From positions 1-10,287 of the forward strand of contig CAIYZZ010000354.1 of NCBI GenBank assembly GCA_903930805.1: a stretch of DNA of 10,287 bases, read 5' to 3'. The stretch is from an uncultured Rhodocyclaceae bacterium (GTDB taxonomy: Bacteria; Pseudomonadota; Gammaproteobacteria; Burkholderiales; Rhodocyclaceae). This document shows, in pieces, positions 1 through 7,251 of this stretch. Position 1 is the first letter of the stretch, and each line of letters starts with the position of its first letter. The notes beneath the pieces were generated by a model. That model searched no databases. It saw only the letters and a list, made by a program, of their open reading frames with translations, and had not been told where the DNA came from. Both the position numbers and the translations under genes were made by a program.

Positions 1-1
1 C

Positions 2-265
2 GGTACGGTCGCTGCCGATGATCTTTCCGCATTGCGGCTGTATGCCTGGAATGCCGAAGTCTCCGGCGCCCTGCTCACCCCGCTGCATATCTGCGAAGTC
101 GTCATGCGCAACGCGGTCAGCGATGCGCTTGAGGCGGTCTATGGTCATCGGTGGCCGTGGTCGCCCGCATTTGAGCGCAGCCTGCCGAATACGAAAATTC
201 GCTACAACCCCAAGAAAGATTTGTTCGCCGCACGGAATTCCGCGCCAACGCCATCGCCGTCATGA
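2..265 (+). pseudogene. Abi-like protein, internal fragment truncated at both ends
   Basis: The frame is already open at base 2 with no start visible, so the N-terminus lies outside the window. The reading includes DDLSALRLYAWNAEVSGALL, then PLHICEVVMRNAVSDALE, then YGHRW and NPKKDLFAAR. This pattern (a helix with LRLYAWNAE, then EVxMRNAVxDALxxxYG, then NPKxDLxAAR) is typical of Abi-like proteins, a family named for phage abortive infection. Family similarity fades near base 234, and the frame stops at 263-265 after a proline/serine-rich tail that does not look like the family. From about 250 the DNA instead reads as a replication-initiator fragment on the opposite strand, so the gene appears cut by a rearrangement. 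Full members are considerably longer than these 87 codons. Family assignment is from memory of its motifs. Confidence 0.6.
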
Positions 266-509
266 ATTCCTCGATGCTTGGCTTCCATTGCCCCTTGTCG
301 CGCCAGGATTGCAGGCACTCGAATAGCCGCCAGGCGTAGATCGAGCGCAGCGCCGCCTGCTTGAGCTTGTAGGTGGTGAAGTGGGTTCGTAGCGCCAGCA
401 CATGGGGCGCGACTTCAGCGGTGAAGTTGATGTCGACCCGGCCCTCGCCTTCGCAATACTCGATCACGCTGACCCAATTCCCCTCGCGGTAGATCGTGCC
501 GCGCTTGCC
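250..509 (-). pseudogene. Rep_3-type replication initiator (RepB-like), decayed fragment
   Basis: Read on the minus strand, this stretch gives GKRGTIYREGNWVSVIEYC, then EGRVDINFTAEVAPHVLALR, then HFTTYKLKQAALRSIYAWRL, then FECLQSWRDKGQWKPSIEEF. The block WVSxIxYxxGxGxVxxxFxxxVxPxLxxLxxxFTxYKLKQxxxLRSxYxWRLxExLxxW is characteristic of the first winged-helix domain of Rep_3 superfamily plasmid initiators. An in-frame TAG lies immediately upstream at 510-512 and no initiator-like N-terminus is seen above it. After EEFMTAM the similarity ends and the frame passes into the antisense of the Abi-like fragment. It is therefore a remnant of about 87 codons lacking both ends, not a working gene. It suggests former plasmid DNA here. 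I see no iterons or origin. Confidence 0.6.
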
Positions 510-629
510 CTAGCTGGCCGTTTTCCAGTTGCGCTTGAGCAGCGCGCGCGCCGAGTGCTTGCATCCCAAATGGATGCCCGACTATGTTCGATCAAATGAG
601 TACGCTATTGCACTCGGGAAACTCGGAGC

Positions 630-1199
630 TCAAGGCATGAGGTCTTTCAGCAGGCTGTCCACATCTTTTTGCGACAAACGCTGATCTTCCGTCGGTCCGC
701 CACTTTCGACGACGATGATCGCGCCGACCAGCGCCTTCATGGCCTTGCGCAGAGATTGCCCGGCGAGATCCTGAAATTCCTGCGCGACAATGATGTTGGT
801 GAGATGCTTGCTGACGCTGGTGAGCGCCTCATCGAGTTGCTTGCGGCTCCAGTCCTTGCCGAGCAAAGCGTGCGCGTCGCTCACCAGTTGCTTGGCGGAC
901 TCTGCTTCAAGCAGCGACTTGTTGGCGGCTTCGGCGGTGATGCGCTCGACGTTGCCGAGAATCACCGAAACATCTTTCGGGTTGCCCACTGAACGCTTGC
1001 CAAGGTCTTTTGCGGCCTGGTTGAGTTCCTTCGCCAGCGATTTCAATTCGCTGAGAACCTGGCCGGTGGCCTTTGTTGGCGCTTTCCTTGCCGGCTTTTT
1101 CGCTACCGACTTCGTGGCTGCTATCTTTGTCTTTACAGGCTTGGCGGGAGCCTTGCCGGATGTTTTGACCGCCTTTGATTTCGCGTTTGTAGCCATCAT
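630..1199 (-). CDS. CheZ-like protein with a lysine-rich histone H1-like N-terminal tail
   Basis: A 189-residue protein with three parts. Residues 3-46 are a K/A/P/T-rich tail (12 lysines, e.g. TKSVAKKPARKAPTKATG), like bacterial histone H1-like proteins. Residues 47-165 are predicted almost wholly helical. Around 138-150 stands VAQEFQDLAGQSL, matching the CheZ active-site block AQDFQDLTGQ; D144 and Q148 fall where E. coli CheZ has catalytic D143 and Q147. After a short linker (166-176) the protein ends QKDVDSLLKDLMP, matching the CheZ C-terminal CheY-binding helix (QVDDLLDSLGF type). CheZ dephosphorylates CheY-P in chemotaxis; E. coli CheZ has 214 residues. Two adjacent ATGs are possible. 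GAGG (complement of 1205-1208) lies 5 bases before the first and 8 before the second. The gene follows the small uncharacterised gene by 36 bases and is probably cotranscribed with ilvD. No chemotaxis gene is nearby, so its partner is unknown. The CheZ-like call is strong by motif; CheY-phosphatase function is inferred. Confidence 0.7.
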   Translation of the reverse strand: MMATNAKSKAVKTSGKAPAKPVKTKIAATKSVAKKPARKAPTKATGQVLSELKSLAKELNQAAKDLGKRSVGNPKDVSVILGNVERITAEAANKSLLEAESAKQLVSDAHALLGKDWSRKQLDEALTSVSKHLTNIIVAQEFQDLAGQSLRKAMKALVGAIIVVESGGPTEDQRLSQKDVDSLLKDLMP

Positions 1200-1235
1200 G
1201 ACTTCCTCATGTAAGAAACTGGTGTAAACCGAATC

Positions 1236-1655
1236 TCAGCCGAACAATCCGCGCCACCAGCGCTTACGCCCTTCCGGTAGCGGCACTGCAGATTTTAGAT
1301 CCTCCGGCGGTACGCGGCAGAGAATCCAGCCGGGTAGTGGTGGGTTGTCCGAAAAACCGCAGGATACGCCCAGATTGTTCGGGTCGAAAATCTTGATGAA
1401 ACCGGGTTTGTCCAGTTGGTCGGCATACACGATCCCGCAGTAATCGTGGTGATGCTCCTTGTGCAGCAAGACATCGATCTGAACCATGAAGGCGCTGACC
1501 TGTTCCGCCGTTGCGGGCGTGGTTGGCGCCGGTTCGCCAACGGCATACAGATACCAGCCGGCGGCAGGGTCGATGCACAACCAGAAGGCATCGAGCTGCT
1601 CCCACGACATCACTGACCAGAGGCGGCCGGTAAAGAAAGTATGGAAATCGATCAT
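1236..1655 (-). CDS. Conserved-looking hypothetical protein (139 aa) coupled to ilvD
   Basis: I do not recognise a named family. The protein is soluble, with no signal peptide or membrane segment. It is rich in aromatics ([29 protein letters not shown]), has a histidine cluster ([16 protein letters not shown], middle third) and ends in a basic, tryptophan-rich tail ([12 protein letters not shown]). The ATG start overlaps the ilvD stop as ATGA (bases 1652-1655), a classic arrangement for translational coupling, which also supports it as a real gene. The CheZ-like gene follows after 36 bases. GC usage is like its neighbours. HHHDYC could suggest metal binding, but nothing else supports that. 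Confidence 0.75.
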   Translation of the reverse strand: MIDFHTFFTGRLWSVMSWEQLDAFWLCIDPAAGWYLYAVGEPAPTTPATAEQVSAFMVQIDVLLHKEHHHDYCGIVYADQLDKPGFIKIFDPNNLGVSCGFSDNPPLPGWILCRVPPEDLKSAVPLPEGRKRWWRGLFG

Positions 1656-3499
1656 CGGAGTTGGGAAATATCACGTACCGCGCCGGTATCGGCACTGGTG
1701 GTCAGCGCCGCATAGGCACGCAAGGCTGCGGAAACCGTGCGTTGCCGCTTGACTGGCTTCCATGCCGCCGCACCCTTCGCTTCCATCGCCGCACGCCGTC
1801 CCGCCAGCACCGACTTTTCGATGACGAGGTTGATGCTGCGCTTGGGAATGTCGATCTCGATGGTATCGCCTTCCTCGACCAGGCCAATAGCACCGCCGGC
1901 CGCCGCTTCGGGCGAAGCGTGGCCAATGCTTAATCCCGAGGTGCCACCTGAGAAACGGCCGTCGGTGAGCAACGCACACACCTTGCCCATGCCCTTGGAT
2001 TTCAGATAGCTCGTCGGGTAAAGCATCTCCTGCATGCCGGGGCCGCCCTTGGGGCCTTCGTAGAGGACGATGACAATATCGCCGGGCCGGATCTGGTCGG
2101 CGAGAATTTTTTCTACGGCTTCTTCCTGCGATTCGCAAACGCGGGCGCGACCAGTGAATTTCAGGATTGAGTCATCGACGCCGGCGGTCTTGACGATACA
2201 GCCCTTCTCGGCGATGTTGCCGAACAGGATAGCGAGGCCACCGTCCTGCGAATAAGCATGTTCTTTGTCACGGATGCAGCCGTTGGCGCGGTCGAGGTCG
2301 AGTTGCGGGTAGCGGCGATCCTGCGAGAAAGCCACCTGCGTCGGCACGCCGCCCGGCGCGGCGCGGTAGAAGTCATGCACGGGCTTGCTGGTGTTGCGCT
2401 TCACATCGCAACAATCCAGCGCCTCGCCCAGCGTCGGATATAGCACGGTGGGGCAGTCGCGGTGGATCAGGCCGGCGCGGTCAAGTTCGCCAAGAATCGC
2501 CATGATGCCGCCGGCGCGATGCACGTCTTCCATGTGATATTTCTGCGTCGCCGGCGCAACTTTGGCTAAACACGGCACACGGCGAGACATTCGATCAATG
2601 TCGGCAACGGTGAATTTCACCCCGGCTTCTTGCGCGGCGGCCAGGAGATGCAGCACGGTATTGGTCGAACCACCCATGGAAATGTCGAGCGCAATAGCAT
2701 TTTCAAAAGCCGCAAAACTGGCGATGGCGCGGGGCAGCACCGTCGCATCGTCCTCAACGTAATAGCGCTGGCACAGCTCGACAATCAGGTGCCCGGCCTT
2801 GACGAACAACTTTCTGCGGTCGGCGTGCGTTGCCAGTAGCGAGCCGTTTCCCGGTAGCGAAAGACCCAGCGCCTCGGTGAGACAGTTCATCGAGTTGGCG
2901 GTGAACATGCCGGAACAGGAGCCGCAGGTCGGGCAGGCCGAGCGCTCCATCGAATTCACATCGGCATCCGAATTCTTGCTGTCGCCGGCCTCAATCATGG
3001 CGTCGATCAGGTCGACCTTGCGGAACTCGCCATGCCATTTGACCTTGCCGGCTTCCATCGGCCCACCGGAGACGAACACGGCCGGAATATTGAGCCGCAG
3101 CGCCGCCATCAACATGCCTGGCGTGATCTTGTCGCAGTTGGAAATGCACACCATGGCGTCGGCGCAATGGGCGTTGACCATGTACTCGACCGAGTCGGCG
3201 ATCAATTCGCGCGAGGGCAGCGAATAGAGCATGCCGCCGTGGCCCATGGCGATGCCGTCATCGACGGCGATGGTATTGAACTCCTTGGCCACGCCACCCG
3301 CCGCTTCGATCTCGCGTGCCACCAGTTGGCCCATGTCCTTGAGATGCACATGGCCCGGCACGAACTGGGTGAAGGAGTTGACCACGGCGATGATGGGTTT
3401 GCCGAAGTCGCTATCCTGCATGCCGGTTGCACGCCAGAGCGAACGGGCACCGGCCATGTTACGGCCGTGGGTGGAAGTGCGGGAACGGTAGGCGGGCAT
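1652..3499 (-). CDS. ilvD: Dihydroxy-acid dehydratase
   Basis: Dehydrates 2,3-dihydroxy-isovalerate and 2,3-dihydroxy-3-methylvalerate to the 2-keto acids that precede valine/leucine and isoleucine; a cytosolic Fe-S enzyme. The protein has 615 residues, close to E. coli IlvD (616), and aligns end to end from memory. It opens [20 protein letters not shown], with [18 protein letters not shown] near the start. C122 in NCDKITPG and the CPTCGSC block (C189, C192, C195) include the cluster ligands; D81 in [12 protein letters not shown] is a metal ligand. [16 protein letters not shown] near the C-terminus carries the proposed catalytic serine. The frame extends 22 codons further upstream (to 3565), but homology starts at the ATG at 3499, which has a GGAG about 9 bases before it. 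Two small genes follow downstream with overlap or short spacing. It diverges from the ene-reductase gene. Confidence 0.97.
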   Translation of the reverse strand: MPAYRSRTSTHGRNMAGARSLWRATGMQDSDFGKPIIAVVNSFTQFVPGHVHLKDMGQLVAREIEAAGGVAKEFNTIAVDDGIAMGHGGMLYSLPSRELIADSVEYMVNAHCADAMVCISNCDKITPGMLMAALRLNIPAVFVSGGPMEAGKVKWHGEFRKVDLIDAMIEAGDSKNSDADVNSMERSACPTCGSCSGMFTANSMNCLTEALGLSLPGNGSLLATHADRRKLFVKAGHLIVELCQRYYVEDDATVLPRAIASFAAFENAIALDISMGGSTNTVLHLLAAAQEAGVKFTVADIDRMSRRVPCLAKVAPATQKYHMEDVHRAGGIMAILGELDRAGLIHRDCPTVLYPTLGEALDCCDVKRNTSKPVHDFYRAAPGGVPTQVAFSQDRRYPQLDLDRANGCIRDKEHAYSQDGGLAILFGNIAEKGCIVKTAGVDDSILKFTGRARVCESQEEAVEKILADQIRPGDIVIVLYEGPKGGPGMQEMLYPTSYLKSKGMGKVCALLTDGRFSGGTSGLSIGHASPEAAAGGAIGLVEEGDTIEIDIPKRSINLVIEKSVLAGRRAAMEAKGAAAWKPVKRQRTVSAALRAYAALTTSADTGAVRDISQLR

Positions 3500-3529
3500 G
3501 GAAATCTCCGTCAGTACAATCGAAAGCGC

Positions 3530-3575
3530 GATTCTAGCGCCGTCCCGCCAGCGCCGACTTTCCACGGTTAGAATC
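3530..3575. promoter_or_regulatory. Candidate divergent promoter region with a 7-base inverted repeat
   Basis: Perfect inverted arms GATTCTA (3530-3536) and TAGAATC (3569-3575) flank 32 bases that contain the dispersed 23-base repeat. Each arm holds a sigma70-like -10 hexamer TAGAAT: minus-strand 3531-3536, directed at ilvD, and plus-strand 3569-3574, directed at the ene-reductase gene. No good TTGACA-like -35 is visible for either, and the -35 positions would fall in or near the repeat. The -10 sequence similarity is seen; promoter function is inferred. Confidence 0.45.
3539..3561 (+). repeat. Dispersed 23-base repeat, copy A
   Basis: The unit begins GCCGT and continues CCCGCCAGCGCCGACTTT. 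This copy is identical in all 23 positions to copy C (8871-8893, minus strand) and differs at one position from copy B (5223-5245). It lies in the ilvD/ene-reductase intergenic region between two candidate -10 boxes. Confidence 0.75.
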
Positions 3576-3612
3576 TGCGCACTGCGGCCTGCAACCCAAA
3601 GGGAGACTGAAC

Positions 3613-4707
3613 ATGCTATTCGACAAATTCACTAATGACGCTGTCACTTTCGCCAACCACATCGTCATGGCGCCGATGACGCGTTGCCGCGCCGATCACA
3701 GCGATGCTGTACCCAATGACCTGATCGTCGATTACTACCGGCAGCGCGCCGGTGCCGGCATGATCATTTCCGAAGGCGTGCCGGTTTCCGATCGTGCGCG
3801 CGGCTACATCGGCACGGCGGCACTGTGGAACGATGCCCAGGCGGCTGGCTGGAAGAAGGTGAATGATGCGGTGCATGCTGCCGGCGGCATCATCTTTGCC
3901 CAGCTTTGGCATTGCGGCCGCGTTGCCCATTCCGCGCTGCATGCCGATGGCAGCTTGCCGGCCGGTGTCTCAAACATCGCCGCCAAGCTTACCAAGACTT
4001 TCATCATCGATGCCGACGGCAAGCCCACGATGGCTGATTGCGAGGCACCGATCGCGCTGAGTACAGCCGAAGTGCAAGGCGTGGTGAAGGATTTCGGCGC
4101 AGCCGCCGCACTGGCAAAGCGCGCCGGTTTCGACGGCATCGAGATCCACGGTGCCAACGGCTATCTGCTCGATCAGTTTCGGTGCCCGGTGCTGAACGAC
4201 CGCACCGACCAGTACGGTGGTTCACTGGAAAATCGCTACCGGTTTCTGCTCGAAGTGGTTGATGCCTGCGCCAGCGTTTATGAACCCGGGCGCATCGCCG
4301 TGCGCCAGTCGCCCTATGGCACCTTCAACGACATGATTCCCGACCCCGAGCCGCTCGTCACCTACCCGTATCTGGCGCGCGAACTAGCGCGGCGCGAAAT
4401 CGGTTTCCTGCATATCTTCGACCAGAGCTTCAGCTGGATTCACGACGCCACCCATCCCTTGCTGCCGGCACTGCGCGCGGCTTACCAAGGAGCACTCATC
4501 GCCTGTGGCAACTTTGATCGTGCTCGCAGCGAAGCCATCCTGGCGCGCGGGCAAGCCGACCTGATCGCCATTGGGCGCCCCTTCATCGCGAATCCGGATC
4601 TGGTTGCCCGACTGCAGGCCAATGCATCACTGACGCCCTGGGATGACGCAACTTTTTATGCGGGGGGTGCCAAGGGTTACACCGACTACCCGGCGCTGGC
4701 GGGCTGA
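3613..4707 (+). CDS. Old Yellow Enzyme family flavin oxidoreductase (ene-reductase, NemA-like)
   Basis: A 364-residue FMN-dependent oxidoreductase of the class that reduces activated C=C bonds (and often nitro compounds or N-ethylmaleimide) with NAD(P)H; a single cytosolic TIM-barrel domain of normal length. Visible landmarks: [10 protein letters not shown] (19-28) at the FMN-binding first strand; [15 protein letters not shown] (95-109); substrate-anchoring H179 and N182 in [13 protein letters not shown] followed by [16 protein letters not shown], the OYE signature; R231 in the VRQSP segment; [10 protein letters not shown] (321-330) for phosphate binding; and the C-terminal GYTDYP. The ATG has GGGAG about 8 bases upstream. 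The thioesterase gene follows after 39 bases in the same direction, probably one transcript. The gene diverges from ilvD. The natural substrate cannot be read from sequence; nemA would be a plausible name but orthology is not shown. Confidence 0.93.
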   Translation: MLFDKFTNDAVTFANHIVMAPMTRCRADHSDAVPNDLIVDYYRQRAGAGMIISEGVPVSDRARGYIGTAALWNDAQAAGWKKVNDAVHAAGGIIFAQLWHCGRVAHSALHADGSLPAGVSNIAAKLTKTFIIDADGKPTMADCEAPIALSTAEVQGVVKDFGAAAALAKRAGFDGIEIHGANGYLLDQFRCPVLNDRTDQYGGSLENRYRFLLEVVDACASVYEPGRIAVRQSPYGTFNDMIPDPEPLVTYPYLARELARREIGFLHIFDQSFSWIHDATHPLLPALRAAYQGALIACGNFDRARSEAILARGQADLIAIGRPFIANPDLVARLQANASLTPWDDATFYAGGAKGYTDYPALAG

Positions 4708-4746
4708 CTGCCGACATACGCCAAACCCTAAAGAAAGGGGATCTTC

Positions 4747-5217
4747 ATGGCCGAAAAGGCGTTTCAGGATTTCTATCCCGATGATCTGGGGCACTGCTAC
4801 GGGTGTGGCAAGAACAACCCGCACGGCCATCAGCTGAAAAGCTACTGGGATGGCGAGGAGAGCGTCGCCCACTTCATGCCGGCGCCCTATCACACGGCGA
4901 TTCCCGGTTTTGTCTATGGCGGTCTCATTGCCTCGCTGATTGATTGCCACGGCACCGGCACGGCCTCGGCCGCCGCCTACCGGGCCGCAGGACGCGACAT
5001 GGGCACGGCGCCGATCCTGCGCTTCGTCACCGGTTCGCTCAAGGTCGATTACCTGGCGCCGACGCCGCAAGGTGTGGAGCTCGAATTGCGCGGGGTGCCG
5101 GTCGAAGTGAAGGAACGCAAGGTCAGCGTCGACATTACTGTGTCGGCACAGGGCAAGGTCTGTGCAAAAGGCCAGGTGATCGCGGTGAAGATGCCCGACA
5201 GCATGGCGCCGACGTAG
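4747..5217 (+). CDS. PaaI-like hotdog-fold thioesterase
   Basis: A 156-residue protein of the size expected for a single hotdog domain. The N-terminus has HCYGCGKNNPHG (16-27), the CxGCGxxNPxG block common at the start of many PaaI-type thioesterases. GFVYGGLIASLIDCHGTGTA (54-73) matches the active-site helix block (GGxIASLxDxxxxxA), and residues 90-105 (LRFVTGSLKVDYLAPTP) match the strand with the VDYLxPTP motif. Members hydrolyse acyl-CoA thioesters; the acyl group here is unknown. Start: ATG with AAGGGG about 7 bases before. It follows the ene-reductase by 39 bases, suggesting they are cotranscribed. A GGGGC/GCCCC stem (5217-5230) begins at the last base of the stop codon, and a run of five T follows at 5243-5247, too far for a textbook terminator. 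Confidence 0.88.
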   Translation: MAEKAFQDFYPDDLGHCYGCGKNNPHGHQLKSYWDGEESVAHFMPAPYHTAIPGFVYGGLIASLIDCHGTGTASAAAYRAAGRDMGTAPILRFVTGSLKVDYLAPTPQGVELELRGVPVEVKERKVSVDITVSAQGKVCAKGQVIAVKMPDSMAPT

Positions 5218-5222
5218 GGGCT

Positions 5223-5245
5223 GCCGCCCCGCCAGCGCCGACTTT
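5223..5245 (+). repeat. Dispersed 23-base repeat, copy B
   Basis: Begins GCCGC and continues CCCGCCAGCGCCGACTTT: one mismatch from copies A and C. It sits between the thioesterase stop (5217) and the intI pseudogene stop codon (5246-5248), so it abuts the left edge of the integron exactly. Confidence 0.75.
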
Positions 5246-6087
5246 TTACAGCCGGTCAAGCGGGCTCGTCACACCGCGCCCGCCCTTGTTAAGCACATGC
5301 GTGTAAATCATCGTGGTACTCACATCCGAGTGCCCCAGCAGTTCCTGCACCGTGCGGATGTCCTGGCCGCTTTCGAGCAGATGGGTGGCGAAGGAGTGGC
5401 GCAGCGTGTGGGGCGTCGCCGGCTTGGCCAGGCGCGCGGCCGTCACGGCCTTTTTCATCGCCCGCTGCAGCAGCTTTTCGTCGATGTGATGACGGCGCAC
5501 CGCACCGCCGCGCGGGTCGGTCGAGTGGCTGCCCGAACAGAACACAAACTGCCAGCCCCATTCGCTCGCCGCATTGGGATATTTCTTTTCCAGCGCATCC
5601 GGCAACCAGACCGCCGCCTTGCCGGCAGCCGCAGGCACTCCATCAGGCGCATGCCCGTGCCGTAAAGCAGCCGGGCCATCAGGCCATACACACCGTCCAT
5701 GCGCTCCAGCACCGCGCGCACCTCGGCAGGGGTCAGCACCACCGGCAAGCGCCGCGACGGCTTGGCGCGCGTCACGTTGTCCAGCCAGGGCAACACAATC
5801 TCCAGCACTTCCCGGTAGAGAAACAACAGGGCGGAAAGCGCCTGATTCTGCGTCGAGGCAGAAACCCCGCCGCTAACGGCCAGATCGGTCAAAAACGCCT
5901 CCACCTCCGGCGCGCCCATATCGCGCGGGTGGCGCTTGTCATGAAAATAAATAAAGCGTTTAATCCATTGAACATATTGCGCTTCGGTACGAATGCTGTA
6001 ATGCTTCACCCGGATGCGCGCACGGACTTGATCGAGGAGCTTTGGCGCAGCGGCGGTATCAGGTGCCACAGAAGGTGTCATATTCAT
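5246..6087 (-). pseudogene. intI: Integron integrase, internal deletion and frameshift
   Basis: A tyrosine recombinase of the IntI type. The N-terminal part (from 6087) reads [40 protein letters not shown] and [20 protein letters not shown], then [16 protein letters not shown], which holds the first catalytic Arg. Here, at about 5626-5640, the frame changes. The other frame resumes with [20 protein letters not shown], the insertion characteristic of IntI proteins, then [14 protein letters not shown] (catalytic H and R), [17 protein letters not shown] (H and the tyrosine nucleophile) and SPLDRL before TAA. Compared from memory with IntI1 (337 aa), some 50-55 residues between those blocks are missing, including the GKGxKDR hairpin with the catalytic lysine. 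The remaining length, 842 bases, is not a multiple of three. The protein should be inactive. The remainder is well conserved, so the lesion looks fairly recent. Confidence 0.9.
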
Positions 6088-6199
6088 GGGCTGTCAGAAT
6101 AAGTTATCTAATTTCAGCAGGATACAATATCGTGACACAGAATAGACAGCAACCAGATCGGAGATATACACCGATTTGTGTGTTCACTTAACGTTAGAG
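6088..6199 (+). other. Candidate attI region and intI upstream region
   Basis: About 110 bases, distinctly AT-richer than the flanks, between the intI start and the first cassette. The right end is ACTTAACGTTAGAGG (6186-6200), whose GTTAGAG box at 6193-6199 is the expected G^TT crossover point joining attI to cassette 1. Position relative to intI and the match of GTTAGAGG to the first attC support this. No LexA box and no convincing Pc or intI promoter were recognised, and no attI family could be assigned. Confidence 0.6.
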
Positions 6200-6249
6200 G
6201 TTTCAATTTTCAACCATCCATGATCAATCGCAACCGTTAAAGGGTCGCC

Positions 6250-6675
6250 ATGAAAAACTTCTTCTTCCTCCTTGGACTTACCTTCTTCTCACTCTCGGCT
6301 ACAGCCGGAGATCTGTCCGAACAGGACGCTGGGACATTCGTCGTTCTTAATCAGCAGCGTGCGCCAACGGACATGTTCTACCGCTTGTCGAAGACCGGCG
6401 GAAAATGGGTCATGGAAGGCAAAAAACCAGGTGCAAGTTGGGCCAACATCAGTTGCGATTCCGGCTGTGAATATCGCGTATCAAGCGAATCAGAGATTCA
6501 ATCGTTTTTCCCACCCGATTGGAGAGCGAACAGCACAATTTCGTGTATTCAGAACATGGCTCAAGCATTCTGCCGCTATACATCCAACCAAGACCCAACG
6601 AAGGGCGGCCACGTAATAATTGCGCTCGTAACAGGTCGCCCCATTCCAATATTTGTCCGTCGTGTTCCTTCATAA
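6250..6675 (+). CDS. Cassette 1: secreted four-cysteine hypothetical protein
   Basis: 141 residues, no family recognised. The N-terminus MKNFFFLLGLTFFSLSATAG is a clear Sec signal peptide with an ATA cleavage motif (likely after A19), giving a mature protein of about 122 residues. C69, C73, C99 and C108 (NISCDSGCEYR and TISCIQNMAQAFCRY) could form two disulfides in the periplasm. There is no lipobox. The ATG at 6250 has only a weak AAGGG before it; a 6-codon ORF (6220-6240) ends 9 bases upstream. The gene fills cassette 1 (6194-6762) and ends just before attC. Base composition is lower in GC than the chromosomal neighbours, in line with foreign origin. Confidence 0.82.
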   Translation: MKNFFFLLGLTFFSLSATAGDLSEQDAGTFVVLNQQRAPTDMFYRLSKTGGKWVMEGKKPGASWANISCDSGCEYRVSSESEIQSFFPPDWRANSTISCIQNMAQAFCRYTSNQDPTKGGHVIIALVTGRPIPIFVRRVPS

Positions 6676-6681
6676 CCGCAC

Positions 6682-6768
6682 CTCTAACCCGGCGCTCAAC
6701 CTCGCTCCCTTCGGTCGCTGGACGCTGCGCGATAAAGCCGCGCAGCGCCGGTTAGCTCTACGTTCGGC
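6682..6768 (+). other. attC recombination site 1 (87 bp)
   Basis: R'' is CTCTAAC (6682-6688) and the distal R'-type box is GTTCGGC (6762-6768). The inner part is a strong imperfect palindrome with arms GGCGCT and GCTGCGCG against CGCGCAGC and AGCGCC. Bases 6720-6752 are identical to 7272-7304 in the next attC; the core contains GCTGCGCGATAAAGCCGCGC. R'' is fully complementary to the start of cassette 1. Confidence 0.9.
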
Positions 6769-6771
6769 CCC

Positions 6772-7242
6772 ATGAAATCGCTCGGTGATCTCCCCGCTCT
6801 GCTCAACGACTTCCGAAAGGTTGTCGCCCTTGCCAGCGTCTCCTTACCTCCTGCCGCCGTTTCAATTGAGACTTTGCCCGCACCACACAGGCCGCCGTCC
6901 GGGCTCCCAAGTGGCAAGATGGCTGTTTACGTTTTCGTCTGGAATGGCCGCTGCCTGAAAGTCGGGAAAGTTGGCCCAAAGAGTCAGGCCCGCTTCACTA
7001 GCCAGCACTACCACCCGGCCAGTTCAAACAGCAATCTGGCAAAGTCCCTCGTTGCCGGCCATGGAAAGCTCGGGCTATCCGGCATCACGGAGTCGGACGC
7101 AGGCGCCTGGATCAAGGCAAACGTTGATCGCGTGAACTTTCTCCTCAACGCCGAATGTGGCATTCCCGTACTCACGCTTCTTGAGTCGTTCTTACAGTGC
7201 CGCCTAGATCCGGTTTTCGAGGGCTTCGACAGTCAGCGATGA
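6772..7242 (+). CDS. Cassette 2: GIY-YIG-like nuclease family protein (probable)
   Basis: 156 residues. After a variable, proline-rich N-terminus (1-48), residues 50-68 read MAVYVFVWNGRCLKVGKVG, which fits a GIY-YIG core opening (GIY strand as VYVF, YIG strand as LKVGKVG). R74 follows in the ARF segment, in the place of the conserved basic residue. Near the C-terminus, LTLLESFLQCRLDPVFEGF (134-152) carries E138, a candidate for the metal-binding glutamate. Similar proteins occur in cassette arrays to my knowledge, but the YIG half is divergent, so nuclease activity is uncertain. The ATG lies 8 bases inside the cassette, with no Shine-Dalgarno in the short leader. An internal ATG at M50, just before the domain, is an alternative start. 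The stop falls 9 bases before the R'' of attC 2. Confidence 0.72.
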   Translation: MKSLGDLPALLNDFRKVVALASVSLPPAAVSIETLPAPHRPPSGLPSGKMAVYVFVWNGRCLKVGKVGPKSQARFTSQHYHPASSNSNLAKSLVAGHGKLGLSGITESDAGAWIKANVDRVNFLLNAECGIPVLTLLESFLQCRLDPVFEGFDSQR

Positions 7243-7251
7243 AAACATGGG

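Noticed and set aside
790..1227. Plus-strand 145-codon frame rich in Phe/Ala/Ser opposite the CheZ-like gene
   Set aside because: Hydrophobic only because it is the complement of the Lys/Ala-rich tail; the minus-strand frame has the ribosome-binding site and family motifs.
3032..3571. Plus-strand 179-codon open frame antisense to ilvD
   Set aside because: Mirror of a strongly conserved ilvD frame in GC-rich DNA; histidine-rich, low-complexity translation with no family features.
5217..5247. Rho-independent terminator after the thioesterase
   Set aside because: A GGGGC/GCCCC stem and a five-T run exist but are separated by 12 bases, so the structure is not a standard terminator.
4627..5259. 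Minus-strand 210-codon open frame across the thioesterase gene
   Set aside because: Antisense to a clear hotdog thioesterase and the ene-reductase end; no domain signal.
6088..6192. LexA (SOS) box controlling intI
   Set aside because: No CTGT-N8-ACAG with acceptable match found in the intI upstream region.
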